From Nocardia sp. NBC_01327 (lineage in GTDB: Bacteria > Actinomycetota > Actinomycetes > Mycobacteriales > Mycobacteriaceae): a DNA stretch of 64,000 nucleotides. Every line of letters starts with the position of its first letter. Within the stretch, counting starts at the first letter, position 1. Shown piece after piece: positions 60,334 to 64,000 of the stretch. Where the stretch lies: contig NZ_CP108383.1 in the NCBI RefSeq assembly GCF_035958815.1, positions 3,906,001 through 3,970,000 of the forward strand. Direction: 5' to 3'. Made by a program: the position numbers and the translations under genes. Below the pieces are notes generated by a model that was not told the DNA's origin, ran no database searches, and saw only the letters and a list, made by a program, of their open reading frames with translations.

Positions 60334-61142
60334 GCCGAATCCACCTTGCCTGCAAGCGATTCGGCGGCCGGATCCACGCGCCGGTAGATCTCCATCGCGT
60401 TCTCGCGTGACATCTCCGAGGTCGGGCGGTCCAGCACCTTGACCCCGCTGCGCAGACCGACGATCCGATGCGCCCAGCCCATGGCGAGGTCGACCTGGTG
60501 CAGGGTGCAGACGACGGTCAGTTTCTCCTCGACGCAGATCTGGAACAGCAGGTCCATGACGATGCCCGCGTTCTCGGGATCGAGCGAGGCGACCGGCTCG
60601 TCGGCCAGCAGAATGCTCGGTCGCTGCATGAGGGTGCGGGCGATCGCGACCCGCTGCTGCTGGCCGCCGGAAAGGGTGTCGGCGCGCCGTTCGGCGAAGT
60701 CCGCCAAGCCGACTCGATCCAGATAGGTGAGCGCGTCGGCGCGCATACGCCTGGGATAGGTCAGCGTGCCGTAGCGCGGGAGGGTGAGTGCGCCCAGCCC
60801 GCCGATCAAGACATTCTCCAGGCAGCTGAGCCGCCCGACCAGGTTGAACTGCTGGAAGACGAACCCGACATCGCGGCGCAGTCTGCGCAGCTGGGCGCCC
60901 GAAGCCCGTTCCACCGCAGTGTCATTGACCGTGATGGCGCCCGAGCTGACCGGATGCAGCCCGTTGAGGCAGCGCAGCAGGGTGGACTTCCCGGAACCGG
61001 ACAGCCCGAGCAGCACGACCAATTCACTCCGACGCACCTCGAGGGATACGTCGTCGAGGGCCACGGTCGGGCCGAAGCGCTTGGTGACGCCGCGGGCGGC
61101 GATGACGAGATCATCGCCGGCCACGGTGTTGTCGACGGGCAT
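60330..61142 (-). CDS. phnC: PhnC, phosphonate/phosphate ABC ATPase
   Basis: 270 residues from ATG 61142. Walker A GLSGSGKST lies at 46-54, signature LSGGQQQRVAIARTL and Walker B LLADEPVASLDPEN follow, and the D-loop and H-loop (VCTLHQVDLA) are intact. PhnC powers import by PhnE of the ligand delivered by PhnD. It starts two bases past the phnD stop. An ATG 15 bases further upstream overlaps the phnD end and is an alternative. Confidence 0.93.
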   Translation of the reverse strand: MPVDNTVAGDDLVIAARGVTKRFGPTVALDDVSLEVRRSELVVLLGLSGSGKSTLLRCLNGLHPVSSGAITVNDTAVERASGAQLRRLRRDVGFVFQQFNLVGRLSCLENVLIGGLGALTLPRYGTLTYPRRMRADALTYLDRVGLADFAERRADTLSGGQQQRVAIARTLMQRPSILLADEPVASLDPENAGIVMDLLFQICVEEKLTVVCTLHQVDLAMGWAHRIVGLRSGVKVLDRPTSEMSRENAMEIYRRVDPAAESLAGKVDSA

Positions 61143-61144
61143 CG

Positions 61145-62113
61145 TCAGCCCTTGCACTTCTTGGATCCGGTGATTTCGCAGACCTTGCGCACGCCGTTGT
61201 AGTCGGCGTCGGTCGCCGGGACCACGCCCCAGGCGCGCTCATCGGTGATCCGGCACTCGTCGGCGCAGATGCCGCTGCTCTTCAGATTGGCGGCATTGAG
61301 TTTGGTGGTGAGCAGGGTCTTGAGCTTCTCGACCGTATCGGTGCCGAGGGCATTGTTGGCGGCGAAGACCGAACCGGCGATCGTCTCGGACTTCCAGACG
61401 GTCTTGAGCTGACCCGGCTTCAGATCACCCTTGTCGATCATGGTCTTGTCGACCATGGTGTCGAAGGCGAATCCCGCATCGCAGGTGCCGGAGGCGATCG
61501 AGAGTGCCGACGCGTCGTGCGCTCCGGCGTAGATGGGGGTGACACCGGCCGAAATATCGGCCTCGGAACCGGATTTGATGACGCCGGCCGAGATCAGCCC
61601 CGCTGTCGGGTAGAGGAAGCCGGAGGTCGAACTGGGGTCGACGAAACACACCTTCTTGCCCGCGAAATCCTTGAGCCCGTTGATCGAAGCATTGTCGGAC
61701 TTGGCCAATCCGTAGGACTTGTAACCGGGGGATCCGCCCGCGGCCTGCACGACCGCGCCCAGCGGCGTGATCTTCGCGCCGTTGATACCGGCGACCACGT
61801 AGGCGAACGGGCCGAAGAACGCCAGATCGACATTGCCCGCGATAATGCCCTCGACAACACCGGCGTAGTCGGAAGCCTGCTTGAACTGAACCTTCGATCC
61901 GGTCTCCTTCTCCAGCAGTTTGATGACGGGCGCGTAGCTCGCCTTCAGGTCCGCGGAGTTCTCGGCCGGGACGGCGGCCAGGGTCAGGGTTTCCGGGAAT
62001 CCCTGCGCGTTGAGGGAGTGGGACTTGGAATCGGAACAGCCGGACGCGACCAGGGCGAGACCGGTCAGCACGGCGGCAAGGGTCATTGCGTGGCGGCGAA
62101 GACGGATTTTCAT
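61145..62113 (-). CDS. phnD: PhnD, phosphonate/phosphate-binding lipoprotein
   Basis: 322 residues. A lipoprotein signal peptide ends at VASGC (Cys26), anchoring it outside the membrane. The binding protein has AVPAENSADLKASYAPVIKLLEKETG, GFLYPTAGLISAG and GAHDASALSIASGTCDAGF, the PhnD pattern, with the ligand serines and threonines in the STSGFL and AGAHDAS loops. First gene of the operon. Confidence 0.92.
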   Translation of the reverse strand: MKIRLRRHAMTLAAVLTGLALVASGCSDSKSHSLNAQGFPETLTLAAVPAENSADLKASYAPVIKLLEKETGSKVQFKQASDYAGVVEGIIAGNVDLAFFGPFAYVVAGINGAKITPLGAVVQAAGGSPGYKSYGLAKSDNASINGLKDFAGKKVCFVDPSSTSGFLYPTAGLISAGVIKSGSEADISAGVTPIYAGAHDASALSIASGTCDAGFAFDTMVDKTMIDKGDLKPGQLKTVWKSETIAGSVFAANNALGTDTVEKLKTLLTTKLNAANLKSSGICADECRITDERAWGVVPATDADYNGVRKVCEITGSKKCKG

Positions 62114-62293
62114 TGTGACGCAATCTTTCTCGGTGACCGAAGGGGGCTCGGAGGGAAGGATCAGTGCGGGCGATCCGCTGCCGAGTCGGCTGTGTCCAGT
62201 ACGATGAGCTCGAAATCAATTGGTAGAAGCGAGCTTTCGGACGGAGCGCCGGCGTCCGGGAGGGCGGAGGTCTGCATGAGCACTTACTCTGAG

Positions 62294-62311
62294 CCTTGGT
62301 ATATACCAAGG
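62294..62311. promoter_or_regulatory. PhnF operator 1
   Basis: CCTTGGTATATACCAAGG, a perfect 18-bp palindrome between phnD and the GntR gene. The core TGGTATATACCA differs from the mycobacterial PhnF consensus TGGTATAGACCA by one base. Confidence 0.85.
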
Positions 62312-62352
62312 AGTGCGGTTTGGGTGTTGGGCAGGTTAACAACGCTCGAACG

Positions 62353-62366
62353 TTGGTATATACCAA
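62353..62366. promoter_or_regulatory. PhnF operator 2
   Basis: TTGGTATATACCAA, a perfect palindrome sharing the core with operator 1, with a further TTGGTAT half-site starting at 62370. It ends 19 bases ahead of the GntR gene start, so it would be an autoregulatory site. Confidence 0.8.
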
Positions 62367-62385
62367 GCTTTGGTATGGTCGCCCC

Positions 62386-63108
62386 GTGACCGCGACCGCC
62401 GAACCCCGAGAGCTGAAACACCAAGCCCTACGCGCGAAGCTGGAGAAACTGCTCGACGGTATGTCCGCGGGAGATCCGTTTCCCGCCGAGCGCGAACTCG
62501 CCGAACGGTATGACGTCTCCCGGGAGACGGTTCGCCAGGCCCTGCGGGCCGTACTGCTGCAGGGCCGCATCGAACGCCGCGGTCGCACCACCATCGTCGC
62601 GAGCCCGAAGGTGGTGCAGCCGCTCATGATCGGCTCCTACACCGAAGCCGCGCTGGCCGATGGTCGCAGTGCCAGCCGCATTCTGGTCGGCTGGACCCAC
62701 CTGGTCGCCGACGAAGAACTCGCCGCAAAGCTCCATATCGAGGTCGGCGCCCCGATCACCCAGCTCGAACGCGTCCTGACCACCGACGGCTACCGCGTCG
62801 GCCTGGAGACCACCAAATTGCCCGCCCAGCGCTACCCCGGCATGTTCGACAACTTCGACCACACCAGCTCGCTCTACGCCGCGATCATGGGGCGGGGCAT
62901 ACAGTTCGAACGCACCGAAGACAGCATCGACACCACCTTGCCCGACGCCCGCGAGGCCGCCCTCCTCACCGTCGACGCCCGCACCCCCATGTTCCTACTG
63001 AACCGAATCTCCTACGACCAGAACGAAATCCCCATAGAACACCGCCGCTCCCTCTACCGCGGCGACCGCATGACCTTCACAACAACCCAACAGGTCCACC
63101 ACGACTGA
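62386..63108 (+). CDS. PhnF-like GntR/UTRA-type regulator
   Basis: 240 residues, from GTG 62386 (the frame extends upstream through the operators, so this start is preferred). The winged helix reads LKHQALRAKLEKLLDG then ERELAERYDVSRETVRQALRAV; the UTRA ligand domain runs from about 90 to 235 (LERVLTTDGYRVGLETTKLP, then FLLNRISYDQNEIPIEHRRSLYRGDR). In mycobacteria PhnF represses phnDCE and is relieved by phosphate. The two operators and divergent phnD make the same arrangement here. Confidence 0.9.
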   Translation: MTATAEPRELKHQALRAKLEKLLDGMSAGDPFPAERELAERYDVSRETVRQALRAVLLQGRIERRGRTTIVASPKVVQPLMIGSYTEAALADGRSASRILVGWTHLVADEELAAKLHIEVGAPITQLERVLTTDGYRVGLETTKLPAQRYPGMFDNFDHTSSLYAAIMGRGIQFERTEDSIDTTLPDAREAALLTVDARTPMFLLNRISYDQNEIPIEHRRSLYRGDRMTFTTTQQVHHD

Positions 63109-63276
63109 CCCGCCCGTTCGGTCGAAGAGGCGAAGGCCCAGGCATGCGGCCGGATTGTTGGAAGTCGGCCTCAGCGGTCAAAGATTGCGTCTGGACTGCA
63201 TTTTTTGCCGGTGGGGGCGGGTTTTTGACCGCTCAGGTCGGATGGCGCTGCGAAGACGTTCTCACTCCGACAGGAA

Positions 63277-64000
63277 TCAGTGCTCCGCGAGGAAGGTGAG
63301 GATCGCGGTGGCGAGTTCGGGTGCGGCGAAGGCGCTTCCGTGGTCGCCCGGTACTCGGACGAACTCGGCATTCGGCAGGAGTGCTGCCAGCAGATCGGCG
63401 TCGGTGCGCTCGTCCTGATCGCCGATTGCTACGAGTGCCGGGACGGTTATCGCGCGCAGGGCGGCCTCGGGCGTCGGCACCAGCGAGTCCAGTACGTGCA
63501 GCATGACCCGAGGGTCGGTGCCAATCCTCGAGATCATCTGGGCTGTGCGGGCATCGGGTGAGTCGGGCTCGATCGTGGTGCCGTTGACCAGTGCGGTGAG
63601 CACACGATGATTCGCGCCGCCGGCCTGGGGGCCGCTCACCTTGGCCAGTCCCTGACCGGCCACGATCGCCCGGCCGGGCGTGGCGCCCCGTGCGAGCATG
63701 CGCACCACGATCCGCGCGCCGAGGGAGTACCCGCCGAGGTCGTAGTCTCCGTCGCCGAGTCCGAGTTGCTCGACGAGTGCGATTCCGTCGTCCGCCAGGA
63801 CATCCGGCGGGTAGCCGGTGCGGAAGTCGTGCGGTTTCGCGCTGTCCCCGTAGCCGCGGAAGTCAGGAAGAACAACGCGATGTCCTCGCGCGGCGAGCAG
63901 GCGGGCCGGTCCGTACTCGAGCATGAGCGAACCCACGCCTCCGAAGCCGGGCAGCAGGATCAACGGCCGACCGGACCCGATCTCGTGCCATGCCAGTTCT
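63277..64000 (-). CDS. Alpha/beta hydrolase (partial, runs off right edge)
   Basis: At least 240 residues; the 5' end lies beyond the window. LILLPGFGGVGS is the oxyanion-hole region, GGYSLGARIVVRML holds the nucleophile Ser, and VPGDHGSAFAAPEL carries the histidine. It fits the general alpha/beta hydrolase family with 3-oxoadipate enol-lactonase/haloperoxidase-like style. Function unknown. The 168-base gap to the GntR gene contains nothing recognisable. Confidence 0.8.
   Translation of the reverse strand, partial: ELAWHEIGSGRPLILLPGFGGVGSLMLEYGPARLLAARGHRVVLPDFRGYGDSAKPHDFRTGYPPDVLADDGIALVEQLGLGDGDYDLGGYSLGARIVVRMLARGATPGRAIVAGQGLAKVSGPQAGGANHRVLTALVNGTTIEPDSPDARTAQMISRIGTDPRVMLHVLDSLVPTPEAALRAITVPALVAIGDQDERTDADLLAALLPNAEFVRVPGDHGSAFAAPELATAILTFLAEH

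Overview
The window is chromosomal DNA from a high-GC, mycolic-acid-type actinomycete, most likely Nocardia or a close relative. This rests on strong GC bias with many GTG/TTG starts, the block tkt-tal-zwf-opcA-pgl divergent from ctaB with secG on the same side (the order known from mycobacteria and nocardiae), a FadD8-like ligase, a secretory LIP-family lipase, a DUF4185 (GH183-type) arabinanase candidate and a mycobacterial-type phnF/phnDCE locus. The genus call is inference. I see no rRNA, tRNA or CRISPR array.

Layout. 1-16 kb: the end of a Kup potassium transporter, two NarL/LuxR two-component systems, a BlaI repressor with an M56 (BlaR1-like) membrane protease and three copies of one operator, a fused E1 alpha/beta thiamine-diphosphate dehydrogenase, a truncated exonuclease gene, a META lipoprotein/LIP lipase pair with a divergent TetR regulator, an MFS exporter and a CPBP protease. 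16-28 kb is accessory: a DUF6879 gene followed by a broken Scr1-type regulator, an IS3-family element, small enzymes, a MarR/VOC divergent pair with two perfect palindromes, a GntR-MFS-NMT1-like-ornithine cyclodeaminase locus of unknown substrate, and a DUF222/13E12 remnant just before secG.

28-46 kb separates secG from the pentose phosphate block: an acyl-CoA metabolism cluster (fadD8-like, SCP2-type thiolase, SDR, divergent epoxide-hydrolase-like gene), an alpha-hydroxy-acid oxidase with a divergent tandem Lrp regulator, and several envelope-related genes (LysB/cutinase-like esterase, DUF4185 protein, L,D-transpeptidase) with an acyl-CoA dehydrogenase, an RraA-like protein and small secreted proteins.

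46.8-54.7 kb is the core: pgl, opcA, zwf, tal and tkt, tightly packed on the minus strand (oxidative and non-oxidative pentose phosphate pathway), and divergent ctaB (heme O synthase). 54.7-57.7 kb carries a repeat-tailed hypothetical protein, an NAD(P)-binding reductase with a divergent HxlR regulator, and a secreted glutamic (G1) peptidase. 57.7-63.1 kb is a phnD-phnC-phnE(fused)-alcohol dehydrogenase operon facing a PhnF-like GntR regulator across two near-identical palindromic operators. An alpha/beta hydrolase runs off the right edge.

The best candidates for undescribed biology are the GntR-MFS-NMT1-like-OCD locus with a signal-less binding protein, the BlaI/M56 system with an extra operator between convergent genes, the fused double-PhnE phosphonate/phosphate importer with its dedicated dehydrogenase, and the actinobacterial G1 peptidase.
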